Source of the DNA: Xenococcaceae cyanobacterium MO_167.B27
GTDB taxonomy: Bacteria; Cyanobacteriota; Cyanobacteriia; Cyanobacteriales; Xenococcaceae
DNA: 34,407 nt
Direction of reading: 5' to 3'
NCBI GenBank assembly: GCA_030065935.1
Contig: JASJCP010000088.1
Location: forward strand, 1 to 34,407
Below the pieces are notes generated by a model, which was not told the DNA's origin, did not search any database, and saw nothing but the letters and a program-made list of their open reading frames with translations. The translations under genes and the position numbers were made by a program. Positions 27,613 to 34,407 of this stretch are shown here, one piece after another; the stretch's first letter is position 1; each line of letters begins with the position of its first letter.

Positions 27613-27987
27613 TACAGTATTTCTTAGTTTTCCTGTTTGTTTTGAGCCATAACTATTTATATTCAGACCAGAGGATCGAACTAGGCATCCTTGGACGAGT
27701 TGGAATGTCCTGTCACGATATCTTAAATCTAACAAAGTTAGACGTTCAAACTTTTTTGATTGGACAAAAGCCCTAGGGAAAGTTCTTGTTAGTAGTGATA
27801 TTAATGAGAGGAGCTTGTCTATCTCTTGTTAGTAGCCAATGAAATCGTATTATTTATGGGAAGTCACTGAGTCCCGACCCTAAATACGATCAACTAGGTT
27901 GAGGCTTTAAGTAGGTGCTAAGAAGAAGGAATCGCTTTTGAAGTAAAAATACAATTAAATAATGTTTAATGAAAAATAAAAATACAA
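27613..27987. other. Spacer between DUF985 gene and acyl-CoA dehydrogenase-like gene
   Basis: No credible gene is seen once the DUF985 start is set at 27612. The two flanking genes are divergent, so promoters for both should lie here. No repeat or RNA gene was recognised. Confidence 0.4.
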
Positions 27988-29061
27988 TTGAAGCCAACTC
28001 AACCAGAACAAATATTCAAGACTGCTGAAGCTTATCTAAGAGAAATAGTAGCCCCCCAAGCAGGACAAATAGATAGAAAACCAGAGATAATAGAGCAAGT
28101 CCTCAAAGGAATGGGCGATCGCTCTCTTTTAGCTTTAAGAGTACCTCAAAATTTAGGTGGTGCTGGTTTTACAGAAATCGATTATTCTCACTTCCAAATC
28201 CTCATTGCTAGATATTCTGGTGCGTTAGCCTTTCTACAAACCCAACATCAAAGTGCTGGATCGATGCTGGTAGCTAGCAAAAATCAAGAACTTAAACAGA
28301 GCTACTTACCTTACATGAGTACAGGAGAAATCTTAGTAGGGGTCGGTTTTTCCCAGTTACGCCGTCAGGGTAATCCCGTCATAAAAGCCCAAAAGGTAGA
28401 AAATGGATATCTTCTAGAAGGAGAAGTCCCTTGGATTACTGGTTTTGGTTTTTTCGACAGTTTTATTATTGGTGCTACTTTACCTGATGGGAGGGAACTA
28501 TATGGAATATTACCCTTACATAGTCAACAGCAACCAACAGGAGGAATAATTAACTTTAGTTCCCCAATGGAATTAATAGCGATGAATTCCACCAACACAG
28601 TTAGTGCTGACATTAAACAATGGTTTTTAGCGGATAAGGAAGTAGTTGATATTAAACCAGCAGGTTCAATTAATGAAAAAAGCCAAAAAAATGTACTCCA
28701 TCATGGTTTTTATGCCATAGGATGCGCTCAAGCAGGATTGGATATTGTAGAAAGTATTCATCAGAAAAAACAGCTTCCTTTTCTCCAACAATCTTGGCAA
28801 AAGCTTCAGCAAGAATTAACCAATTGTCATCAAGCTATGTTTGCTGCTACTTTAGATTGCACCTATCCAGAAAAATTGAAGTTACGAGGATGGGCAATTA
28901 ATTTGGCTGGACGTTGCAGCCATGCAGCAGTTATTGCTTCTAGTGGTGCAGCCAACTATCAAGATCACCCTGCTGGAAGAGTGTATAGAGAAGCTTTATT
29001 ATTTAGTGTTTCGGGACAAACTACAGCAGTGATGGAAGAAAGTCTAAATGCTTTGTTGTAG
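27988..29061 (+). CDS. Acyl-CoA dehydrogenase-like flavoprotein
   Basis: An approximately 357-residue protein resembling acyl-CoA dehydrogenases of the DszC/SfnB type. The N-terminal helical region has LALRVPQNLGGAGF, the middle strand region has TGEILVGVGFSQLRR and LLEGEVPWITGFGFFDSFII, and the C-terminus has AGRVYREALLFSVSGQTT. The start is a TTG at 27988; in-frame stops lie just upstream, and no clear Shine-Dalgarno is seen. Its substrate and electron acceptor are not apparent. It is somewhat shorter than typical members (about 380-400). Confidence 0.75.
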   Translation: MKPTQPEQIFKTAEAYLREIVAPQAGQIDRKPEIIEQVLKGMGDRSLLALRVPQNLGGAGFTEIDYSHFQILIARYSGALAFLQTQHQSAGSMLVASKNQELKQSYLPYMSTGEILVGVGFSQLRRQGNPVIKAQKVENGYLLEGEVPWITGFGFFDSFIIGATLPDGRELYGILPLHSQQQPTGGIINFSSPMELIAMNSTNTVSADIKQWFLADKEVVDIKPAGSINEKSQKNVLHHGFYAIGCAQAGLDIVESIHQKKQLPFLQQSWQKLQQELTNCHQAMFAATLDCTYPEKLKLRGWAINLAGRCSHAAVIASSGAANYQDHPAGRVYREALLFSVSGQTTAVMEESLNALL

Positions 29062-29429
29062 TAGCAATTTATTTATTGATGAGAATAAATCCTCGGGTCT
29101 TACCAGATACAGAATCCACTGTATTCATAGAATTAAAATGTCCTCCCGTTAGAAGCAACTTAAATCAGAAGTTTTGCAGATAATCCAGACTGGTGAAGTA
29201 TCTGGAAGTGCGTATCAAATTAAGGCTCATGTGCTATTCAACACTTACGTTATCAGACTGAATTCTGACAATCTAAGAGCATAATCTTTGATTTGCTCTT
29301 AGTAGTTGAAGATTAATCTTAGGGAACATAGACTTAGAGTTTGGACTACTTCTAAGATGTTAATACACCAATCAGTTATCAGAATTTTGTGTTACTGATT
29401 ACTGTCTATTGATTACTGGTTACTATTGA
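29062..29429. other. Gene-free spacer before the NAD(P)H-hydrate repair gene
   Basis: No credible gene or RNA is seen. The last 55 bases consist of degenerate TTACTGATTACTG-type short repeats (about 29391-29424) that run up to the nnr start. Confidence 0.4.
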
Positions 29430-30929
29430 ATGCAGATTAATGAAACAATAATTGTCTCCGCGCAACAGATGAGGGATATAGAAGCCCGTATTTTTGCAGC
29501 AGGAATGCCCGTAGCTGCTTTAATGGAAAAGGCTGCTGGATTGTGCTTTAGAAAAATTCAAACCCTCTATCCTCAAGAGCAGTTTTCTCTAGTAGGAGTT
29601 TTAGTGGGTTCTGGTCATAATGGTGGAGATGCTCTAGTTGTGGCTCGTGAGTTGCACTTTGCTGGTTATGAAGTGAAAGTTTATTGTCCTTTCGATAAGC
29701 AAAAAGAATTAACTACTTGCCATCGCAACTATGCAGCTAGTTTGGGTATTTCCTTTGTTGATACCATCGATTCCTTAAAAAATTGTGAATTAATTATTGA
29801 TGGGTTGTTTGGTTTTGGCTTAACGCGATCGCTCTCTGGTAAGATTGCAGAAATTGTAGATTTAATTAACAGTTGGCAAAAACCAATAGTTAGCATCGAT
29901 CTTCCTTCAGGAATTAATACCGACACAGGGGAAGCATTGGGAACAGCTATTAAAGCAACTCATACTCTATGTTTAGGCTTGTGGAAACGCGCCTTTTTCC
30001 AAGACCAAGCTCTAGAATATATCGGAGAAGCAGTCAGATTGGATTTTGGTATCCCAGTAAGCAATATAGAAGCAGTGACAGTTCAACAAATCAATAATAC
30101 TCTTGCTAAACAGTTTTTACCCTTATCTCGTCCCCTACTTACCCATAAATATCAACAGGGACATTTATTACTAGTCTGTGGCTCTGCTCGTTATGCTGGT
30201 GCAGCTATTCTTAATGGTTTGGGAGCTAGAGCTAGTGGGGTGGGGATGCTTTCTATTGCTGTTCCAGAATCTATTAAATATTTACTCATAAGTCAGTTAC
30301 CAGAAGCCTTAGTTATTGGTTGTCCCGAAACCGCTCAAGGTGCGATCGCCTCTTTACCTTTATCAGAAAGTGATTTCACTAGATTTGATACCATCGCCTG
30401 TGGCTCTGGTCTAACTACCGATGCTGTTACAGTCGTCCAGCAAATACTCAAAATAGAATCTCCTCTAGTACTGGATGCGGATGCTTTAAACATTATTGCT
30501 AAATTCTCACAACCGTTAACCCTAAGACCTAATATTGTTTTAACGCCCCACTTAGGAGAATTTAAACGTTTATTTCCTGAAATAGACATTAGTAATGGCG
30601 ATCGCATAGAAGCAGTGAAACAAGCAGCAAAACATAGTAACAGTATTATCTTACTCAAAGGAGCTAGAACCGCGATCGCCTATCCTGATAGCTCAATTTG
30701 GGTAATTCCTGAAAGCACTCCTGCTCTAGCTAGAGGTGGTAGCGGAGATGTTCTCACAGGATTAATCGGGGGATTGTTAGCGTCTGCTAACAATTTAGGC
30801 AAACTCCAAACTTATGTAGCAACAGCAGCTTGGTGGCACGCTCAAGCAGGACTAAAAGCAGCAGCAGAGAGGACACAATTAGGAGTGGATGCTCGTACTC
30901 TATCAGAATATTTAATCAAAATTTTGTAG
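29430..30929 (+). CDS. nnr: Bifunctional NAD(P)H-hydrate epimerase / ADP-dependent dehydratase
   Basis: A 499-residue two-domain repair enzyme. The N-terminal YjeF_N domain (about 1-215; AGMPVAALMEKAAG, GSGHNGGDALVVARELH) epimerises R- to S-NAD(P)HX. The C-terminal YjeF_C carbohydrate-kinase-like domain (about 230-499; GHLLLVCGSARYAGAAI, NIVLTPHLGEFKRLFPE, LARGGSGDVLTGLIGGLLA) dehydrates it back to NAD(P)H using ADP. Both domains look intact, including GGDAL and GGSGDVL. The length agrees with the fused bacterial enzyme. A group II intron lies 60 bases past its stop. Confidence 0.95.
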   Translation: MQINETIIVSAQQMRDIEARIFAAGMPVAALMEKAAGLCFRKIQTLYPQEQFSLVGVLVGSGHNGGDALVVARELHFAGYEVKVYCPFDKQKELTTCHRNYAASLGISFVDTIDSLKNCELIIDGLFGFGLTRSLSGKIAEIVDLINSWQKPIVSIDLPSGINTDTGEALGTAIKATHTLCLGLWKRAFFQDQALEYIGEAVRLDFGIPVSNIEAVTVQQINNTLAKQFLPLSRPLLTHKYQQGHLLLVCGSARYAGAAILNGLGARASGVGMLSIAVPESIKYLLISQLPEALVIGCPETAQGAIASLPLSESDFTRFDTIACGSGLTTDAVTVVQQILKIESPLVLDADALNIIAKFSQPLTLRPNIVLTPHLGEFKRLFPEIDISNGDRIEAVKQAAKHSNSIILLKGARTAIAYPDSSIWVIPESTPALARGGSGDVLTGLIGGLLASANNLGKLQTYVATAAWWHAQAGLKAAAERTQLGVDARTLSEYLIKIL

Positions 30930-30982
30930 GCAAAGTTCCCAAGAAATTCTACAGGGTATTTCTGAATGATTTACGATTGCTA

Positions 30983-30989
30983 TAAAGGA
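30983..30989 (+). other. Group II intron binding site IBS1 in the 5' exon
   Basis: The last seven exon bases, TAAAGGA, are the exact complement of TCCTTTA (31458-31464), the loop of the EBS1 hairpin in repeat copy 1. This, with GTGCGAC immediately downstream, fixes the 5' splice junction at 30989/30990. Confidence 0.8.
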
Positions 30990-31391
30990 GTGCGACTCGT
31001 TTAGAACAAAAGTACTGAAAAGTACGTGGTTCTAGCTTGGATTGAGGAGACTCATGTTAAGGATAGTTAAGAGACTAACAATTTTTAACAAGTCAAATTG
31101 AACCATGATAACTAAATACTCTGTGAAGGTGAGAAAGCCTGTAATAAGGTAGCCAAATATTAACAAAAGCGTAAATCTTCAAGTCCTTCTCTCTCGGTGT
31201 TGGGAGTAAAGCATAGAGCGTCCCCTTCTGTGAAGAAGGTGAGAAGTTCCCCTTATGTCTGAAATGGTAAATCAGAGGTAAAAGCGGGGCTAAACGGGGG
31301 CTATGCCTGTATAGGTTGTATCGGACACCCTAAGCGCAAGAATTCCAAGGATAAAGCGTAACGCTCGAAGCACCAAACCATCGATAAGCAA

Positions 31392-31493
31392 AAATAGCTA
31401 AATCAACCCTGATAAGCTATAGCCAAAAGGCAACACTGCAAATGATTGTTAACTAGTTCCTTTATAGTTAACCAACACTAATCGCAGTCGGTG
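31392..31493 (+). repeat. Intron domain-I module, copy 1 (matching EBS1)
   Basis: The module contains a hairpin (ATAGCT 31394-31399 with AGCTAT 31415-31420) and then an 8-bp stem, GTTAACTA (31448-31455) with TAGTTAAC (31465-31472). The 9-base loop, 31456-31464, reads GTTCCTTTA. Seven loop bases are the complement of the exon end, so this copy is the functional EBS1. The 3' part ends CACTAATCGCAGTCGGTG. Confidence 0.8.
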
Positions 31494-31525
31494 GAAAGGT
31501 AATAGTCGCAATCATCGTTATTTCG

Positions 31526-31628
31526 AAATAGCTAAATCAACCCTGATAAGCTATAGCCAAAACAGCAATACTGCATATGATTGTTATCTAATTCCAAAGT
31601 AGATAACCAACACTAATCGCAGTCGGTG
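31526..31628 (+). repeat. Intron domain-I module, copy 2 (altered EBS1 loop)
   Basis: A direct duplicate of 31392-31493 at an offset of 134-135 bases. Most of the module is identical. The 8-bp stem is GTTATCTA (31583-31590) with TAGATAAC (31600-31607): one A-T pair has become T-A on both sides, a compensatory change. The loop 31591-31599 reads ATTCCAAAG, so the guide differs from copy 1 and does not match the 5' exon end. Confidence 0.8.
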
Positions 31629-31907
31629 AACAGACGCATCCTAAAGGTTCATATCAACAGAGTATTTGGAACGAGGAAAACCCCTAATAACTCTCTGGTT
31701 TTGGTCAAATAATCCAGAGTAATCAGCCAAGATGCAACCTCTCTAGAAATAGAGGTTATTAGGGGAGAAGGATTGGGTAAAAAGCCAACGCCTTAACTTG
31801 AAATGACAAGTATTGCTTTTCTGAAACAAAGGAAAAGAAGGGTAATTCCAAGGATATGCTGACGTACCCACTGTTTTCAGGATAGTAGTGATTAAGTAGC
31901 ATTGAAT

Positions 31908-33776
31908 ATGTCTAAGACAGATTTAAAACTAAATACTGTGGAATGGAATCAACTTAACTGGCGTAAAATCCAGAAAGCTGTATTCAAGATGCAAAAGAGA
32001 ATCTACCAAGCCTATGCCAGTGGTGATGTTAAGAAAGGAAGAAGGCTGCAAAAAACCCTCATCAATTCCTATTACAATCGTTTGTTAGCTGTCAGAAAGG
32101 TCACTCAGGATAATCAGGGTAAAAAGACTGCTGGTGTAGATAAGGTTAAGTCCTTAACACCCAAACAACGTCTTCAACTCGCTAATAATTTAAAAATAGG
32201 GGATAAATCCCAACCCATCAGACGGGTATGGATACCTAAACCTGGAAAAGACGAGAAGCGATGCAGCGCGGTCTTGGGGGTTTCCCCCATGAGCGACTGC
32301 ATCAAGAAGCGACCCCTGGGTATTCCTGTAATGAGCGATAGAGCAGTACAAGCCTTAACCAAAACTGCTTTAGAACCTGAATGGGAGGCAAGATTCGAGG
32401 GAAACTCCTACGGATTCCGACCAGGAAGGAGCGCGCACGATGCTATTGAAGCAATTTTTAACCAAATCAGATACAAATCTAAATTTGTACTCGATGCCGA
32501 TATCAGCAAGTGTTTTGACCACATTAACCATCAAAAACTTTTAGCCAAAATAAAAACTTTTCCTAAACTAAGGAAACAAATCCGAGCTTGGTTAAAAGCA
32601 GATATCTGCGACTTTACCAAACATGAAAGAACTCCAAACCAACAAGGCACACCACAGGGAGGTGTAATTTCCCCGCTACTAAGCAATATAGCCTTACACG
32701 GAATGGAGAACAGAATAAAACAAATCAGAGGCGCATCTCTTATTAGATATGCTGATGATTTTGTTATCTTCCATGAAAACCTGGAAGTATTAAAACAATG
32801 TCAAAAGATAATCTGTGAATGGTTAACCCAATTCGATTTGGAATTGAAGCCAAGTAAGACCAGGGTGGTACACACCTTAAATGTATTAGATGACAATAAA
32901 CCAGGATTCGATTTCCTGGGTTTCAATATCAGACAATACGAAGTAGGTAAATATCAATCTGGGAAAAACACCAACGGTGAGTTACTCGGTTTCAAAACCA
33001 TCATTAAACCATCTGATGATAGTGTCAAAAAACACTACAACAAAATATCAGATACAATCAATCGGTTTAATGCAGCACCTCAAACAAAGCTCATTAAAGA
33101 GTTAAACCCCATCATTAGGGGTTGGTGCAATTATTTTAAAACTGTGTGTAGTAAAGAAATCTTCACAAAGATTTACAGATTAACACATATAAGAGTACGC
33201 ACATGGGCTGACAGAAGACATCCTAATAAAGGTAAATATTGGGTATCTAATAAATATTGGAAAACGGTAGGAGATGATAACTGGGTATTCGCTACCCAGT
33301 ATCAAGGGAATGACCACGAATTGATAAAACATCAACATACAGCCATTAAACGCCATACCAAAGTTAAAGGGTCATCTTCACCCTTTGATGGAGATACACC
33401 CTACTGGGGAAAACGGATGTCAAAACATCCAGAGCTTAAAAACTCAGTAACCAAGTTACTTAAAAAACAGGATGGAAAGTGTAACTGGTGTAATCTTCCT
33501 TTCAGTGAAGGAGACATTATAGAAACCGACCATATTACCCCCAGAGGTGCTGGAGGTAATAGTAAAAAAGATAACTTACAACTTCTTCACAGGCATTGCC
33601 ACGACATTAAAACCAAGAGTGACCTACGGGTTATAAAGCGATACAAAGCTGAAAAGGAATGGGCAAAAATTCAAAAACAATTCAACAGTATGGATTGGGA
33701 TTGGGTGGATGATATACCAACCTTACTCAATAATTTGGGTATTCATAAAGAACCTGATAGCAGAGGAGCGCAGTGA
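31908..33776 (+). CDS. ltrA: Group II intron reverse transcriptase/maturase with HNH endonuclease, carrying a 17-residue insert
   Basis: An approximately 622-residue intron-encoded protein. RT motifs include EARFEGNSYGFRPGRSAHDA, TPQGGVISPLLSNI and the catalytic YADD (Tyr283-Asp286, counted from the TTG at 31902). The maturase (X) region has IIRGWCNYFKTVCS. A C-terminal HNH endonuclease has CNWC (527-530), TDHITPRGAGG and LLHRHCHD, so RT, maturase and endonuclease all look intact. Between KDEKR and RPLGIP, normally adjacent in the family, lie 17 extra residues derived from a 51-bp repeat (32262-32312). I take ATG 31908 as the start; TTG 31902 is possible. The stop codon lies inside domain V. 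Confidence 0.92.
   Translation: MSKTDLKLNTVEWNQLNWRKIQKAVFKMQKRIYQAYASGDVKKGRRLQKTLINSYYNRLLAVRKVTQDNQGKKTAGVDKVKSLTPKQRLQLANNLKIGDKSQPIRRVWIPKPGKDEKRCSAVLGVSPMSDCIKKRPLGIPVMSDRAVQALTKTALEPEWEARFEGNSYGFRPGRSAHDAIEAIFNQIRYKSKFVLDADISKCFDHINHQKLLAKIKTFPKLRKQIRAWLKADICDFTKHERTPNQQGTPQGGVISPLLSNIALHGMENRIKQIRGASLIRYADDFVIFHENLEVLKQCQKIICEWLTQFDLELKPSKTRVVHTLNVLDDNKPGFDFLGFNIRQYEVGKYQSGKNTNGELLGFKTIIKPSDDSVKKHYNKISDTINRFNAAPQTKLIKELNPIIRGWCNYFKTVCSKEIFTKIYRLTHIRVRTWADRRHPNKGKYWVSNKYWKTVGDDNWVFATQYQGNDHELIKHQHTAIKRHTKVKGSSSPFDGDTPYWGKRMSKHPELKNSVTKLLKKQDGKCNWCNLPFSEGDIIETDHITPRGAGGNSKKDNLQLLHRHCHDIKTKSDLRVIKRYKAEKEWAKIQKQFNSMDWDWVDDIPTLLNNLGIHKEPDSRGAQ
32262..32312. repeat. 51-bp palindromic repeat inserted in frame in the RT gene
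   Basis: The insert forms a long imperfect hairpin: GATGCAG (32260-32266) with CTGCATC (32297-32303), and an inner GGGGG-TTT-CCCCC (32276-32288). It is flanked by an 8-bp duplication, AGAAGCGA at 32254-32261 and 32305-32312. Removing the 51 bases restores KDEKRPLGIP, the family consensus. The sequence resembles a GC-rich palindrome dispersed in many cyanobacterial genomes (from memory). Confidence 0.85.
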
Positions 33777-33800
33777 GGTAAAAGTCTCATGCTGCGTTCT
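33766..33800 (+). ncRNA. Group II intron domain V
   Basis: A 35-base hairpin starting GAGCGCAGTGAGG and ending GCTGCGTTCT, with the AAAG terminal loop and the AGC catalytic triad at 33767-33769, matching the bacterial domain V shape. The RT stop codon (33774-33776) lies inside its 5' strand. Confidence 0.88.
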
Positions 33801-33840
33801 GAAGACGAGTCGCCTCGGTGACAAGATAGCTTAGTTTAAC

Positions 33841-34132
33841 TAGTTAAATTCTTAAACTGGAATTGCCAACAGATTCTATTTTTAGAATCTCCCTTGGTTG
33901 AGTCATGACACCTTTGGATGAGGCTGACAAAAGAGTTAAAAGTGTTTCCTGCACCTCTCTCGACTGTCTTTTCTCTCCTACCCCGTGCTTCATTTCCTTT
34001 AATAGAAAAGATACAAATGTTCTCTTGTTGTCCACCCCCATTGATGGTTTTTTTTCTCCCCGCGCTCTCTCTATTTCCCCCCCTACTCCCCTCATTCGGG
34101 TCCTACCCCTCGGAAGTAAGGAAGATTTTTTT
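33841..34132. other. Pyrimidine-rich gene-free DNA after the intron
   Basis: No credible gene is seen; the open frames on both strands are low-complexity (C/T-rich on the + strand). An 8-bp hairpin, AGATTCTA (33871-33878) with TAGAATCT (33883-33890), may be the terminator of the nnr transcript, separated from it by the intron. Confidence 0.45.
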
Positions 34133-34223
34133 ACCCCCCTCTATCCCCCACCTCTCCAAACCTCTCCAATATAAAAAAAACTATTCCTCTGTCTTCCCCC
34201 CTGTAGGGGGGATAGAGGGGGGT
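34133..34223. repeat. Long inverted repeat with C/G-rich arms
   Basis: A 17-bp perfect arm, ACCCCCCTCTATCCCCC (34133-34149), pairs with its complement at 34207-34223. The 57-base loop contains another small hairpin that overlaps the right arm, CCCCC-CTGTA-GGGGG at about 34196-34210. It belongs to the repeat cluster that fills the end of the window. Confidence 0.6.
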
Positions 34224-34242
34224 GGAGAGGCTCGACTGATGT

Positions 34243-34384
34243 CCCACCTCCCTATAATCCCTCCTTTCAGGAGGGACTCAGTTGTATCTCCCCACCTCCC
34301 TAAATCCCTCCTTTCAGGAGGGACTCAGTTGTATCTCCCCACCTCCCTAAATCCCTCCTTTCAGGAGGGACTCAGTTGTATCTC
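34243..34384. repeat. Three tandem 47-48-bp repeats, each with a hairpin
   Basis: The unit begins CCCACCTCCCT at 34243, 34291 and 34338 (periods 48 and 47). Each unit holds the hairpin TCCCTCCT-TTC-AGGAGGGA and then ACTCAGTTGTATCTCC. There are no unique spacers between units, so this is not a CRISPR array. A further hairpin, ATCTCCCC (34380-34387) with GGGGAGAT (34393-34400), follows. The array may continue beyond the window. Confidence 0.8.
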
Positions 34385-34407
34385 CCCTCGTAGGGGAGAT
34401 TATAGAG

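Larger units (their letters stand above)
30990..33840 (+). mobile_element. Group II intron (bacterial type with RT-maturase-HNH ORF)
   Basis: A retroelement about 2.85 kb long. The 5' end is GTGCGAC at 30990, the typical group II start. About 900 bases of domains I-III follow, longer than usual because of an internal duplication. Domain IV holds the reverse transcriptase ORF. Domain V is seen at 33766-33800, and a domain VI hairpin (stem GTCGC/GTGAC with a CTCG loop) at about 33810-33823. The 3' end is less certain; CTTAGTTTAAC ending at 33840 would give an AY end with a candidate branch A eight bases back. The insertion is 60 bases after the nnr stop on the same strand. Confidence 0.85.

Noticed and set aside
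27613-27735. Extended N-terminus of the DUF985 protein
   Set aside because: The additional 41 residues do not resemble the family; the ATG at 27612 gives the usual start.
31508-31569. EBS2 of the group II intron
   Set aside because: GCAATC (31508-31513) and AGCAAT (31564-31569) can each pair with the exon next to IBS1, but both lie 3' of the matching EBS1, the reverse of the usual order, so no assignment is made.
33844-34174. Open frames on both strands after the intron
   Set aside because: Low-complexity C/T-rich sequence read on both strands, no domain-like text, and overlap with each other.
34243-34384. Possible CRISPR array
   Set aside because: Units follow directly without unique spacers, the period is 47-48 bp throughout, and no cas gene is seen.

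Overview
The window is cyanobacterial chromosome. GCGATCGC (HIP1) octamers are scattered through genes and spacers, there is a magnesium-chelatase H-type gene, orthocaspase-like proteins and many small genes of cyanobacterial type, and the base composition is AT-rich. The species cannot be named from this sequence.

Layout. 1-1765 is transposon debris: a large hairpin abutting a 5'-truncated IS1380-type transposase, REP-like hairpins and an IS66-type transposase tail. obgE (1769-2776) follows, then convergent genes for an SLC13-type permease and a creatininase-family amidohydrolase. A small secreted CxCxxC protein, a small hypothetical and a DUF3365/Tll0287-like membrane sensor run on the + strand (5789-7340). 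On the - strand come a ThiO-like oxidase with an MIF-type tautomerase, a LapA-domain protein, and a 1240-residue magnesium-chelatase H-family protein whose frame carries two insertions of a small repeat. A MazEF-type toxin-antitoxin pair flanked by 17-bp direct repeats and two membrane proteins lead to the most distinctive protein-coding block. This is two adjacent, co-oriented caspase-fold giants (15864-23947). One is a caspase fused to an alpha/beta-hydrolase (lipase-like) domain and a C-terminal membrane anchor. The other is a caspase-nSTAND ATPase-transmembrane-14xWD40 protein.

From 24 kb on there are a MocR-type regulator, small genes, two cupins (one DUF985), an IS4-like transposase scrap, an acyl-CoA-dehydrogenase-like protein and the bifunctional NAD(P)H-hydrate repair gene. 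Sixty bases after that gene sits a group II intron (about 30990-33840) with a reverse transcriptase/maturase/HNH ORF. The window ends in pyrimidine-rich DNA with nested inverted repeats and 47-48-bp tandem hairpin repeats.

Most interesting signals: (1) the intron carries a tandem duplication of the domain-I module holding EBS1. Copy 1 pairs over 7 nt with the 5' exon, while copy 2 has the same stem, kept by a compensatory change, but a different guide sequence. (2) A 51-bp palindromic repeat is inserted in frame in the intron's reverse transcriptase, flanked by an 8-bp duplication. (3) A short repeat is inserted in frame twice, in opposite orientations, in the chelatase gene. (4) The paired caspase-lipase and caspase-STAND-WD40 genes look like a possible sensor/effector module of regulated cell death or defence. 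The architectures are seen in the sequence; the joint function is inference.
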